From assembly GCA_020698575.1 (NCBI GenBank), contig CM036239.1, forward strand, positions 45,535,763 to 45,599,762: a stretch of 64,000 bases of DNA, in the 5' to 3' direction. Under the pieces are notes generated by a model. That model saw only the letters and a list, made by a program, of their open reading frames with translations, made no database searches and was not told where the DNA came from. Positions 47,201 to 53,609 of this stretch are shown here, piece by piece (within the stretch, counting starts at the first letter, position 1; each line of letters starts with the position of its first letter). This DNA is from Bostrychus sinensis. Lineage: Eukaryota; Chordata; Actinopteri; Gobiiformes; Eleotridae. The translations under genes and the position numbers were made by a program.

Positions 47201-48616
47201 AAGTGTTTGCGTTGGGTTTGAGAAATCACTGTAGTGTGTGTTCCCTTATCATGCGCAGTCATTAAATGGGCAAAATTAGGTCCCATATTTGTTATAAAAA
47301 CATCTGCTTAAACGACTGCGTTAGTTGTGTCACTAGCTTAAGATATTTAAGTAGGAAATACTACATAACAATTATATATGTCCAGGCTGGAATATCATGA
47401 CTTCAAGGGGCAGACAAAAATAACAAAAAAAAAAAAAAAAAAAAGCAAGCGTGAAAGATGGCTAGAGTGTTTTTTAAAAGCTTTGGATCCCACAAACAAA
47501 TGAAAGTTTAATAAACAGCTGCTTCTGTTTGCAGGATAGTTAAGTCAGAGCTCCTGAAATATTAACTGTAACACTTTCTGCTCTTAGCAAAAAGCAGCTG
47601 GTGCTGCCATATAGCATCAAGTTTCCAGATTTCCAGGCTTATTTAGACTTATATAGTATAAGCTATATTCATGTAATTTTCTTAATTTTCTTCTTTTTTT
47701 TTTATTGGACTACATAAATTTTGCACCATATTTTAACATACATAAACTACGTTTCAACATTTCATTTTGCCAACCAACACGAGAGCTTCAACAAAATATC
47801 GGTAACAAAATGTTAGAGATATGAGAAAAGTCAGTGTAATATGCAATAATTATGTTGAATATTGTGATAACAATATGACTGGCCACATTTTAATAGACTT
47901 GAACTCATTCATTCATTCATTAATTTTCTACCGCTTATTCCCGTTAGGGGTCGCGGATGACTGGAGCCTATCCCAGTAACTTTGGGCCGTAGGCGGGGTA
48001 CACCCTGGACAGGGGCCAGCTTGTCACAGGGCTGACACAGAGACAAACACAGACAGACAACCATTCACTCTCACACTCTCACGGGTCAATTTAGAGTCAC
48101 CAATTCACCTAACACATGCATGTCTTTGGATGGTGGGAGGAAGCCGGAGAACCCGGAGAAAACCCACTGACAGACTTGAACTCATGCTGTCAAAATAGTA
48201 CTGTATTTGCTGTATTTGTGAAGTCTGTATTTGCTAGTCAAAACTGGGTCCCAGTTAAAACTCAAAGACTAAACCAGGCTAAATAAAAGCTAAATTAAGG
48301 AAATCACAACTAATCTGATTTTTTTAACACATTTTCATTTTAGGCTATGATGGAAAACTATAATCTTTCTTGCAATGTGGATACTGCGTTTGCTGATTTT
48401 GTGATAACACCACAATCTGCATTGTGGGCTCTGGTTAAAATGCTTTCTTGCTGACTTTTCTGCCACACATCACAAACACAAAGACTTGCCATTGTCCTTG
48501 GTGCCTCCGTCCTCCATGGTCATCTGCTCGGCCAGTTCGGACAGGGACTCGTCGATGGTCTGACTGGAGCGAAGCGTTAACGACAAGCGCTTCTTAAAAC
48601 GCTTCATCTTCTCCAT
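8197..48616 (-). CDS. cdk17: cdk17, cyclin-dependent kinase 17 (PCTAIRE-2), complete coding sequence in 16 exons
   Basis: Sixteen minus-strand exons join to 1581 nt (526 residues plus TAA): 48490-48616, 43527-43691, 30156-30289, 17071-17196, 16353-16409, 16137-16251, 15947-16041, 14721-14783, 10742-10865, 10454-10574, 10138-10235, 9934-10039, 9692-9734, 9422-9512, 8529-8606, 8197-8234. The serine/threonine kinase domain begins near residue 195. Visible landmarks: P-loop GEGTYATV 202-209, catalytic VALK lysine 224, PCTAIRE cyclin-binding helix 235-241, HRD 314-316, DFG 334-336. CDK17 rather than CDK16/18 is indicated by the long N-terminus (NGRPPTSHSMHSFLHQYTGS), STVDDELHLIFRLLG and the QSMLF C-terminus. 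PCTAIRE kinases pair with cyclin Y-type partners and are prominent in neurons (family knowledge). The start at 48616 (MEKMK) has a good context; an in-frame ATG at 48607 (MKRFKKRLS) would give 523 residues and resembles the usual CDK17 start. Confidence 0.95.
8529..8606 (-). CDS. cdk17: cdk17 coding exon 15
   Basis: Acceptor TTCTGCAG|GTGTGTCC, donor GACTCAA|GTAAGT. Encodes SVSIFTLKEVQLQRDPGYRN, then SSYPDS. Confidence 0.95.
8708..9202. mobile_element. hAT-like element in cdk17 intron 14
   Basis: Ends TAGGGCTGGGAATT and (reverse complement) TAGGACTGGGACGATAC. Flanks CTAAAAGA (8700-8707) and CTAAAAAC (9203-9210) agree at 6 of 8 bases. Its middle ('CTAGGACTGTAGAGGGCAGC') recurs at 53075-53165. 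A G-rich run sits at about 8752-8777. Confidence 0.65.
9422..9512 (-). CDS. cdk17: cdk17 coding exon 14
   Basis: Acceptor TGTGCAG|TATGAA, donor CCTGAAA|GTGAGC. Encodes YESKKRISAEDAMKHSYFRQ and LGMRVHNLPE; end of the kinase C-lobe. Confidence 0.95.
9692..9734 (-). CDS. cdk17: cdk17 coding exon 13
   Basis: 43-nt micro-sized exon, acceptor TGTTTAG|GCTCGA, donor CTCAAA|GTAAGT. Encodes LDGEGIELLLSFLK. Confidence 0.94.
9934..10039 (-). CDS. cdk17: cdk17 coding exon 12
   Basis: Acceptor ATAACAG|GCACAC, donor GCTCCCAG|GTAGGA. Encodes TPTEENWPGISSIEEFKSSN and FPKYKPQLIINHAP. Confidence 0.95.
10138..10235 (-). CDS. cdk17: cdk17 coding exon 11
   Basis: Acceptor CTTTCAG|GGGCGT, donor TTACTCG|GTAAGA. 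Encodes GVGCIFYEMAAGRPLFPGST and VDDELHLIFRLL, a CDK17-type sequence. Confidence 0.95.
10454..10574 (-). CDS. cdk17: cdk17 coding exon 10 (activation segment)
   Basis: Acceptor TTTCTAG|GTTTGG, donor ATATGTG|GTATGG. Encodes LARAKSVPTKTYSNEVVTLW and YRPPDVLLGSSEYSTQIDM. Confidence 0.96.
10742..10865 (-). CDS. cdk17: cdk17 coding exon 9 (HRD and DFG motifs)
   Basis: Acceptor GTTTTCAG|ATTTTC, donor GATTTTG|GTAAGA. Encodes IFLFQILRGLSYCHKRK, VLHRDLKPQNLLINDRGE and LKLADFG. The catalytic loop and magnesium-binding DFG are intact. Confidence 0.95.
10980..13032 (+). mobile_element. A/G-rich tandem-repeat element, copy 1, in cdk17 intron 8
   Basis: Begins ACTAGAAATTGCAATGGC with an 8-bp inverted repeat GCAATGGC / GCCATTGC (10990-11009), then AGTGTTTGCGTA at 11011-11022. 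The interior is GCAGAA/GCATAA-rich and holds ~300 bp repeats opening GTCCC(A/T)TTAGAAATG at 11616, 12057, 12360 and 12666. It ends with CCGAAAAACGGGAAAAA and a TAA run. Long open frames on the minus strand are runs of Phe/Leu/Cys from the repeat itself, not genes. Confidence 0.8.
13033..14509 (+). mobile_element. A/G-rich tandem-repeat element, copy 2, in cdk17 intron 8
   Basis: Restarts with the same ACTAGAAATTGCAATGGC head (AGTGTTTGCGTA at 13065-13076) and carries ~300 bp repeats opening at about 13512, 13812 and 14110. It ends ACCGAAAAACGGGAAAAA and (TAA)n at 14464-14491, then passes into the 52-bp hairpin array. The two copies lie head to tail. Confidence 0.8.
14510..14697. repeat. tandem array of perfect 12-bp-arm hairpins, 52-bp period
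   Basis: Four copies starting at 14510, 14562, 14614 and 14666. Each has arms AGTGTTTGCGTA and TACGCAAACACT around ATGC, then CAATAAAGAACTTCCATAAC. The arm equals the AGTGTTTGCGTA near the left ends of both intron 8 elements, so it looks like their right terminus, amplified. Confidence 0.9.
14721..14783 (-). CDS. cdk17: cdk17 coding exon 8
   Basis: 63-nt exon, acceptor TGTGCAG|GATAAG, donor GTGAAA|GTGAGG. Encodes DKDLKQYMDDCGNIMSMHNV K. Its donor lies only about 24 bp from the hairpin repeat array that fills the next intron. Confidence 0.95.
15117..15780. repeat. dispersed repeats in cdk17 intron 7 ('TCTTGGTCTCGGTC' family)
   Basis: 15117-15330 matches 23322-23515 (shared GACCAAT..AC(G/T)CTCAGAACAAAG and GGCAAGTCCAA blocks). 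15339-15780 matches 42176-42530 (shared TTACAGTCTT..GTCTCG, GCTATTCTTCATAATTTT and GTTTGTGGAGTCTGTTGCAT blocks). Class not determined. Confidence 0.65.
15947..16041 (-). CDS. cdk17: cdk17 coding exon 7
   Basis: Acceptor TTTTTTAG|TTTCAC, donor TACTTG|GTAAGT. Encodes SLLKDLKHANIVTLHDIVHT and DKSLTLVFEYL (hinge region). Confidence 0.96.
16137..16251 (-). CDS. cdk17: cdk17 coding exon 6 (P-loop, catalytic lysine, PCTAIRE helix)
   Basis: Acceptor CTTTCAG|GGAACT, donor AGAGAAG|GTAACC. Encodes GTYATVFKGRSKLTDNLVAL, then KEIRLEHEEGAPCTAIRE. Confidence 0.96.
16353..16409 (-). CDS. cdk17: cdk17 coding exon 5 (kinase domain begins)
   Basis: 57-nt exon, acceptor GTTTTTAG|TCGGAG, donor GGAGAG|GTAAGA. 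Encodes SEIGFGKLETYIKLDKLGE. Confidence 0.95.
17071..17196 (-). CDS. cdk17: cdk17 coding exon 4
   Basis: Acceptor GTTTTAG|GACCTGAA, donor TCTCTG|GTTTGT. Encodes DLNKRLSLPADIRIPDGYLE and SRRSRRASL, the conserved PCTAIRE pre-kinase segment with basic phosphosite motifs. Confidence 0.95.
19244..20692. mobile_element. hAT element (outer) with 8-bp TSD GTCTAGGT
   Basis: Left end CAGGGGTTCTCAAACTTC, right end (reverse complement) CCACCATTCTCAAGCTGG; exact GTCTAGGT at 19236-19243 and 20693-20700. Its right terminus is split by a second hAT element. No transposase ORF. Confidence 0.8.
19569..20685. mobile_element. hAT element (inner) with 8-bp TSD ATGGTGGG
   Basis: Ends CAGGGTTTTCCGTTAG and (reverse complement) CAGAGGTTCCACTAG. 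Exact ATGGTGGG at 19561-19568 and 20686-20693. It sits inside the right terminal repeat of the outer hAT, so it is the younger insertion. Confidence 0.82.
21590..21855 (-). mobile_element. teleost tRNA-derived SINE fragment
   Basis: Minus orientation. Recognisable blocks CAATTCACCTAACAC, GTCTTTGGACA and ACACCCTGGACAG are shared with 47909-48171, 37021-37590 and 57013-57120. Confidence 0.7.
21861..22335. mobile_element. hAT-type fragment (CAGGGGTCTGCAAACT end)
   Basis: Starts CAGGGGTCTGCAAACTTTC and ends with the palindromic GAGCCACATGTGGCTC typical of a fish hAT family. It directly abuts the Harbinger-like MITE at 22339. Confidence 0.45.
22339..23182. mobile_element. PIF/Harbinger-like MITE, 844 bp, TSD TAA
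   Basis: Terminal inverted repeats TGCTCCGTTCACACTGGACG and TGCTGCATTCACACCAGACG, both followed by CGTTTGAGGCGT. Exact TAA at 22336-22338 and 23183-23185. CpG-rich interior, no coding capacity. Confidence 0.8.
24386..24885. repeat. diverged copy of the CTCTGCTGGTCTCTT MITE family
   Basis: Left ATACCTGGAGTATTTTGTTT and right GCATAATATGGCTCCTTAT match the family edges; the middle differs. Confidence 0.5.
24911..25322 (+). mobile_element. tRNA-derived SINE with (TTA)n tail
   Basis: A-box-like AGTAGCTCAGTAGGCAG and B-box GGTTCGAATCCC, then GTCCCTGGGCAAGACACTTC, a CAGGGCAGCTGTGGCTAC core, AAAGCGCTATATAAA and a TTA repeat tail. The boxes are further apart than in a tRNA, so this is not a functional tRNA gene. 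Related copies: 56180-56475 and, inverted, 38535-38700. Confidence 0.8.
25847..27130 (+). mobile_element. Tc1-like transposon with broken transposase
   Basis: TA on both sides (25845-25846, 27131-27132). Long inverted repeats open CAGTTAGATTCATAAGTATT and CAGGTAGGTCCATAAGTATT. Plus-strand remnant at 26005-26430 reads TLVQNTLQEVGLSVSMSTIA, then after a frame break VWNSILWTDET, a Tc1 DDE-domain sequence. The 3' half is replaced by degenerate ACTATAATATTTATG-like repeats at 26800-26990. Confidence 0.85.
27808..29452. repeat. CTCTGCTGGTCTCTT MITE copy, interrupted by a hAT element
   Basis: Left part 27808-27870 (AAAGAGCCATATTACG to CTTTCTACCA) and right part 29003-29452 line up with the uninterrupted copy at 39618-40176. 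A hAT element lies between them. Confidence 0.7.
27871..28994. mobile_element. hAT-like element, 1124 bp, 7/8 TSD
   Basis: Ends TAGTGTTAATTTCGT and (reverse complement) TAGTTAATTTTATCA. Flanks GTTGCTTC (27863-27870) and GTTCCTTC (28995-29002). Contains a (CTC)n run at 28142-28170 and a degenerate ACTAAAACTAG array at 28755-28960. Confidence 0.75.
30156..30289 (-). CDS. cdk17: cdk17 coding exon 3
   Basis: Acceptor ATTTCAG|ACATTGTT, donor ATGGAG|GTGAGA. Encodes DIVHENLKMGSDGESDQASG and TSSDEVQSPTGVCLRNRVHR, then RISME. Confidence 0.95.
30524..30905 (+). mobile_element. hAT-like element with internal CTGGTTTAG array
   Basis: Left end CAGAGGTTCTCAAACTGTGG, interior of repeated (TAG)(T/A)(C/T)CTGGTT motifs, right part GGTACTTTGAAAGCTAAATA. 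Same order as at 43010-43440 and, inverted, 37137-37460. The right terminus is not clear. Confidence 0.65.
31290..31430 (+). pseudogene. Tc1 transposase C-terminal fragment
   Basis: Plus-strand frame LWREHKTKLMIRKPNNFKDL followed by EIYAKEECSNIPEEKCKKL matches the C-terminal helix region of Tc1-type transposases. It runs straight into a 16-base A run, and no inverted repeats were seen. Confidence 0.6.
33875..35264. mobile_element. hAT-like element (TAGGGCTGGGCGATATGG end), 7/8 TSD
   Basis: Ends TAGGGCTGGGCGATATGG and (reverse complement) TAGGGTTGGGTGATAAAT. Flanks ATCGGACA (33867-33874) and ATTGGACA (35265-35272). Contains a Harbinger-like insertion. Confidence 0.8.
33922..34638. mobile_element. 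PIF/Harbinger-like MITE, 717 bp, TSD TTA
   Basis: Ends AGGCCTCGATACACCAAGGC and AGGCCTCCATACACCAAGGC. Exact TTA at 33919-33921 and 34639-34641. CpG-rich; its open frames are not conserved genes. Confidence 0.82.
36057..36626. mobile_element. hAT-like MITE, 570 bp, 7/8 TSD
   Basis: Ends TAGAGACCTGCAGCAGG and TAGAGACCTGCACGGG. Flanks CTGCACAG (36049-36056) and CTACACAG (36627-36634). Inserted in the outer hAT-like copy. Confidence 0.8.
37021..37590 (-). mobile_element. teleost SINE split by a hAT element
   Basis: 37021-37128 (GTTAGGGGTCGCAAGTGAC) and 37469-37590 (TCTTTGAACAGTGGGAGGAA) are consecutive parts of the SINE seen at 47909-48171. Confidence 0.65.
37137..37460 (-). mobile_element. hAT-like CTGGTTTAG element, 324 bp, 7/8 TSD
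   Basis: Right end (reverse complement) CAGTGGTTCTCAAACTGTGG; left end GAGCGAATCTTAAACTTTC is a decayed partner. Flanks CTTTAGAG (37129-37136) and CTTTACAG (37461-37468). The interior reads ACTAAACCAGGACTAAA repeats. Confidence 0.75.
38150..38400 (+). repeat. degenerate CTGGTTTAG array
   Basis: Repeated CCTGGTTTAGACCTGGTTTT-like 11-mers ending at GGTACTTGGAAAGCC, the right-part signature of the CTGGTTTAG elements. Confidence 0.65.
38535..38700 (-). mobile_element. tRNA-type SINE, inverted
   Basis: Reverse complement reads GCAGAAGTAGCTCATAGG then TCCTTGGGCGAGACACTTC, as in 24911-25322. Confidence 0.65.
39618..40176. mobile_element. uninterrupted CTCTGCTGGTCTCTT MITE between TTAA sites
   Basis: AGGGG at the left and CCCCT at the right, each flanked by TTAA (39614-39617, 40177-40180). 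Interior CACTCCAGAAAGCACTGACC and CTGCCCTCTGCTGGTCTCTT. Inserted in a CTGGTTTAG-type element (39503-39610 and 40183-40295). TTAA would suit a piggyBac-type target, but TTTAA may be part of the repeat. Confidence 0.6.
41690..42000 (+). mobile_element. LINE reverse-transcriptase C-terminal remnant
   Basis: Frame reads FVGVKLWNGLNVALRGCPNM, a typical end of fish non-LTR reverse transcriptase ORFs, and the segment ends in an ATTCATTC-type tail. Confidence 0.5.
42545..42760 (+). mobile_element. LINE 3'-end fragment
   Basis: Degraded frame with RWFGH-like (TTTGGACATG) and RPRRRPKRTFMGVV segments, then CTGTGGCAATCCATGTAAAG. Same family as 3080-3225 and 58778-59045. Confidence 0.6.
43010..43440 (+). 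mobile_element. hAT-like CTGGTTTAG element
   Basis: Left end CAGTGGTTCTCAAACTGTGG, internal TAGACCTGGTTTA-type motifs, right part GGTACTTTGAAAGCCAAATA. Lies 90 bp from the exon 2 donor side of cdk17. Confidence 0.65.
43527..43691 (-). CDS. cdk17: cdk17 coding exon 2
   Basis: Acceptor TGTTTCAG|AGCCCTTC, donor CGATTAG|GTGAGA. Encodes NGRPPTSHSMHSFLHQYTGS, FKKPPLRRPHSVIGGTLG and SFMAMPRNGSRL, the CDK17-specific N-terminal extension. Confidence 0.95.
44921..45299. mobile_element. hAT-like MITE, 379 bp, perfect TSD ATTTGGCC
   Basis: Ends TGGGGCTAAATGATTTTG and (reverse complement) TAGGGCTGAACAATTAATC. ATTTGGCC at 44913-44920 and 45300-45307. Confidence 0.85.
46525..46895 (+). repeat. direct repeat, left copy (partner 48755-49125)
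   Basis: Shares ACTATAATAAAGCCTG, AAGTGGCTATTTTAGGCTGT and TTTAACACTAAAATCAG with the partner in the same order and orientation. The pair brackets cdk17 coding exon 1. Confidence 0.75.
46957..47249. mobile_element. putative MITE (GGGGACACACTACA ends)
   Basis: Inverted ends GGGGACACACTACA and GGGAACACACACTACA. No clear TSD. Confidence 0.4.
47909..48171 (-). mobile_element. teleost SINE, 5'-truncated, with 14-bp TSD
   Basis: Exact AGACTTGAACTCAT at 47895-47908 and 48172-48185. In its own orientation it ends in the ATGAATGAATG tail. It is inserted in a decayed hAT-like element related to 61137-61581. Confidence 0.85.
48490..48616 (-). CDS. cdk17: cdk17 coding exon 1
   Basis: The exon begins at 48634 after a CCTTCAG acceptor, leaving 18 nt of 5' UTR. 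Encodes MEKMKRFKKRLSLTLRSSQT and IDESLSELAEQMTMEDGG. It ends AAGGACAATG|GCAAGT, a GC rather than GT donor; only this site puts the next exon in frame (DNEPFMRNG). Confidence 0.92.
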
Positions 48617-48754
48617 CACAGGGCAGTGCACGGCCTGAAGGACACACAGAGAAACAGCACATATTAGAAGAAAGTACTTTTAGGGGAAATATTGTTAATC
48701 AACTGAACATATTGTGTTAGGAATCAAATAAAAATGAAAATCAAATGATTAGCT

Positions 48755-49125
48755 TTACCTAATTACATGCTTACGCTTATTGGTCAACTCTACATTGCCT
48801 TGTGAATACTATAATAAAGCCTGTCAATAACACAGAAAAAGTGGCTATTTTAGGCTGTGTCTGCTAAACCCTAAAAGCCCCCAAAAAACAAAAAGATAAA
48901 ACAGAAAAGAGGCAAGTCAAGTTAAATGGCAATAGAAATAAGTACTGTCAAAGCATTTAAAATTTACTGAGGTAGAGATAATTGTGATATTACATTGATT
49001 TAACACTAAAATCAGCTATAAGTTAATGGTAAGCTCCTAAAAGAAATTATTTTGGGTCAGTTCGCTCCCAAAAATGACCCATAATATGCTTTTTTCAGGC
49101 TTCTTGAAATAATTTTGGACACCTT
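48755..49125 (+). repeat. direct repeat, right copy (partner 46525-46895)
   Basis: Upstream of cdk17 exon 1. Same order of blocks as the left copy with scattered substitutions and small indels. Confidence 0.75.
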
Positions 49126-51559
49126 TGCATTAGTATTTCATGTTTTATATGTTAAAATAATGTATATGTATGAAAAATTTCTTCTTTTGGGGAGCTGTTA
49201 CTTTGAATTTGCAGAGAACGCTTGGTGAGTGGACAGAGCATAAAATGGCTATTTAGCAGGCTATTAGCAACATGACACTAGGAGATAAATGACAAATTTC
49301 TTTGTAGTGACAACATTTTTTTAAGTGCTGGCATTTTCAGAATCCAGTGACAATGTATGGGCTTTAGAAAAATGCAGGAGCACTAGAGTCTGCGTAGAGC
49401 AGCGACACACAAGTGTTTTTCGCTCTTGAGAAAGGAACGGCCTCAGCAAACAAGATTACGTAAATTAAAGAAAATACTATTGCAGATGTTTTTAGGTGCA
49501 AACGTAACATGGTTAAAAGCTCAAAAAAGTTATTTTTGAAGAACAGAACCTTTCAGCTCAATATAATATAATGTAATGTTTTTCTAGTGCCATTTCACGC
49601 ACTATAAAAAGCAATTGCTGTGTTGTTATTGGGCCGTGAGACTGGTACAAGATTATGGGTAGTGTAGCTTTTATACAATTCCTCAGATATCGACAACACT
49701 CAAGTCTACAGTGAGGTTGGTGCTGCATAAATTCATGTTTGCGAGAGGAGCCCGAGGGATTCCTGCATCCCCAGTCATCCCGAAATATCTCAACTCATGA
49801 ATAAACTAAGGCCGCTTTTAATCTAATATTCATTCCCTCTGCAAATGCCTTTAACCGCACATCAATAAACCATGGACCAAGTATAAATAAGAAACAAGTA
49901 TCACAGATTTAAACACAGCACTTTTCACTTTTCGCTAACACGTTTATCCACAGAGAAGGTGTAATTGGAGTGAAGTTAATCAGTTTACACAAGGGCTGAG
50001 CTGAGCTACTAGCTTAATTTGAACGTCTAACTGGACTTTTGTCTTTGTACAAGTTTGCACCACAAGAAAGAAAAGAATCAAACTATTGAGTCCTCGGGTT
50101 AATGCTGCATTCAAGTAGCCAAGGTATTTAGCATCATTCACTTCAGCTATTGTTAAAAAAGAAAAGAAACTAATGCTAAAACTAAGCTGCATACTAGTAA
50201 ACTGTGCTAATTCACAATTACTAATTTGTTTACGAATATCAGACAGCAACTTCACAAAATAAAAGGAGACAAACACAACATGGTCATGAAAATGCATTCT
50301 TAAGATAGTAGTTGTTTCTTAATTTAGACATAATATGTTGACATCAATATTATGAGACCAAAACAAAAAACAACCAAGTTAGCCATCAACAAAGTGACCC
50401 AAATTATCTAGTCTTCACTGGTCTACAAATAAATATTGCTCTACGCATTGTTCTGAATGTTGTTCTCACTCGCTTGTACATGTTACACTGTGCTACTGTA
50501 TGATGTTGGAGCATGCCTACTTGTCCAACTTTAGCTTCATTTAGCCAGATAAAAGCAATCTTTATAGTCAGACAATAAATTGCACAATCAGAGTATATGC
50601 AGGGATCCTGAAGTAAATTTCAATACCTTTTTAATACTTTTTGAGCACCTTCTCAAAAAATTTTAAGACCTCCTCGTCACTTTAGTCCATGATCAGCAAC
50701 ACACATTTGACTTGATAAACGTCAATCATCTCACGAAACCTTTGCGTCTCAAGCAATCATAGGCCAAGCACATCTGCTCATCGTTTTTAATAGTCATGTG
50801 GGAGGAAAATGAATCCATGAATGCATACGTTTTGCTGCCAGACTCTTTGGATAAAACTTTAATACCAACAAAATTGAATATCTCATGAATAGCACTTAAG
50901 AATTATTTTAAGGGCCTTTATTTTCCACAAATTAATTTACAAACTTTTAATATGTTTTTAAGACCTGGGGACCCTGCGTAGTTGCAGAAAGGGTACCCAG
51001 AGTAAACCCTATGCTTAATTACCCATGTGAATAATTCATTGTGGAGACCCCTGAAAGTTTTGACACCCTTGGACTAAGGCAATACTTCAAATTTCTCTAC
51101 TTGGATGTAAACATACTGACTGACTAGATATGTATTATTTGAATGATTTTTGTTGACGCAGCAGTGGCTCAGGTCACAGGAAACACCTTGCTCTGCCTTG
51201 ACCCCATTGTGTGGTAAAGCTAACGGGTATGTTTTTGTGTGTGCGTGTGTGCGTGTGTGTCTGTGTGTGTGTGCGCGTGAGGAAAGGCTATGCTGAGCCG
51301 CTGGAGGAAAAGCGGTGAGGAAACAGCAGTAGCAGAAAGGCGCCGCCCAACAAGACAGAGTAGACCCTAACCTATAGACTCACAAATAAAAAGCACCATG
51401 CTATTCTCCATCTCCATTTAGACAGTGGTAATGTGTGATGATTTAAAGACAAGGAGGTTTATACTGTTGACTTGCCTCATTAACCTTAAATTACCATATT
51501 AATATGCTAATAATATTCAGTAGTATGCAGTAAGAATACAGGGTTGTCTTTGAAAACCC

Positions 51560-51780
51560 CCCTTTTTCAATGACTGCATCAAGAGAATGGCTTCTGCAAT
51601 CTCTCAAACCAACTAACTTCATGTCTTCTTTCAGGACATCCATAAAATTCTAGCTCAAACCTCAGCATCATTCTATATTCACTATGCCTCCTTATTGAAA
51701 CAATCTTAGTCTGGTCTCTCTGACTTGATCTCCCTAACGTCTCATATGAGCCATCCCTCCGATGTATTCATTCCTAATCC
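51560..51780 (-). mobile_element. LINE 3'-end fragment
   Basis: Minus-strand FMDVLKEDMKLVGL matches the 58778-59045 fragment; degraded by stops. Confidence 0.6.
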
Positions 51781-51849
51781 TTTATATAAACATGCTATGA
51801 TGTTGTCCCCCACCGCCATCTCTCCCACAAACAAAAAGTAGAGGTAAAA

Positions 51850-52052
51850 AGCTTTTTTCACGGTTTCTGTTTAAAAAAAGCACATTAGAGCTGCAGCCCT
51901 CTGCTGGTCTGGTATGGCAGTAGTATAGTACTTATTGGAAATGCTTTCTCTTAGTCAGATAATGTTTTTAAAACATGCAATGTTGCTCTAGAGGTGACCA
52001 AGATTGGTTTAAAAAGACAAAGTAGACAAAGTATAATATATTCCCTTTAATT
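51850..52052. repeat. partial CTCTGCTGGTCTCTT MITE
   Basis: GCAGCCCTCTGCTGGTCT to ATTCCCTTTAA: right half of the family only. Confidence 0.65.
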
Positions 52053-52975
52053 AGCTCTGCTACCTCCGGGTCTGGCTTCTGTCATGCATCACTGGTATCA
52101 CCGCTGTCTTGTACTCCTTTCAAATTTCTTGCCACTTTGGTAAATGGAGACTTTATAACAGCAGCAATACAGTATAACAACATTCCTATGATGATTATTG
52201 GTGTATTTAGTGTACGCAGTAATTTTGCATTTTTTAAACTGCTCTGGACACAAAAAGCAGCGTACAGTGCATCATTTCCACTAGTCTCAATTTTGCAACT
52301 TAGCTATGTTTTAGCCAAAATTATAAACTTAGAAAATAGAAGTGACTTAATTCATTTGATTTATTGCACTATTCTAATATGTTTTTTTTCCAAAATATTT
52401 TTTTCTTTTCTTTCTTTATTTCTGATTCCAAACTTACAATTACAATATATTTACTAGTCTAATACATTGCTTCCTCACAGTCCCCCCTCTACACTATTGT
52501 TCACCCATTTCTGCCTCCCCTTCCTCTGTCTCTCAAGGTCGTTGTCTCAGTGTTTTCTCAAGAGACACCATCTGTCTGTGCTCACACACATCCCTCACTC
52601 ATTCATCATTGGTGACTGTGCGAGGTGAGAATGCCTTCATTGATCAGCGTTGGCATAGGTGACCGCAGCCTCACACAACACTAACACAAAACTCTACATG
52701 TACAGTCGCTTTACACTGAAACTGCTTCATTCACATGCTGCTCCACATGCTCTAGGGCTGTGTATATGTGCGAGTGGGACGTGACCCGAATCTGTGCACA
52801 GCAGGTTACAGGGCGGCTAATTAAAAACACAACAGGACTTCAGTGAGGACGTCATAAATTAGGAAATGCCACTGCCTTCATGACGTTTTTACACTTTTTA
52901 TATGGTTTGGTGCTGAAAATGTCACTGAACCAATCAGTCAATGAAATGGCATTTACAAAAAAATGAAAAATCTGC

Positions 52976-53609
52976 TCAGTTTTTACCTGCTTTTAATTCC
53001 AAAATGTAATGGTCAACAGTTGTTTGTGTAAATAAAAATACATATGATACCGATGCTGATATCATCCATGATAATGGTGCTTGCACTGCTTCCTGAGTCC
53101 AATGTGAGCCAAAAGTGGTCAAGAATTCTGCCAGGACTGTAGAGGGCAGCACTGCACTTCTAAGCACTTGGTCTGCCAAATACTAAGACACAAATAAAAA
53201 TATCTTTAAATATTTAATAAAGTCAGACTGACGGCTGATTGACTACTTTTGGAAACAGCACTTGGGGCGTCTTGTTTATTTAAGCCTCTAAATTAGTGAT
53301 GTGTGAATCGATACCAAAATATCAATTCTTTTGATAATGACACATTTAATTCTTAAATTGATACCAATATAAAAGTGTTCTGCTGCTCCAGTGTCATATA
53401 TTAGCCAAAATATTTAACTTGCATTATTGTATATAGGCTTTTATAATTCACAAAAGCTATTTTTCTTTAAAAATACAGTGAAATTAAATCATAGGTTATC
53501 TTGTGCAATATATATCGATAATCACAATATTGCCATATTGTTACATTATCTGTATCAATAGCCATGTATTGCATATCATTTCGTGAGGTATCCTGTGATT
53601 CCCAGCCCT
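52976..53609. mobile_element. hAT-like element fragment
   Basis: Shares CCAGGACTGTAGAGGGCAGC and CTAAGCACTTGGTCTG with 8708-9202, and its right end reads TCCCAGCCCTA. Confidence 0.55.
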
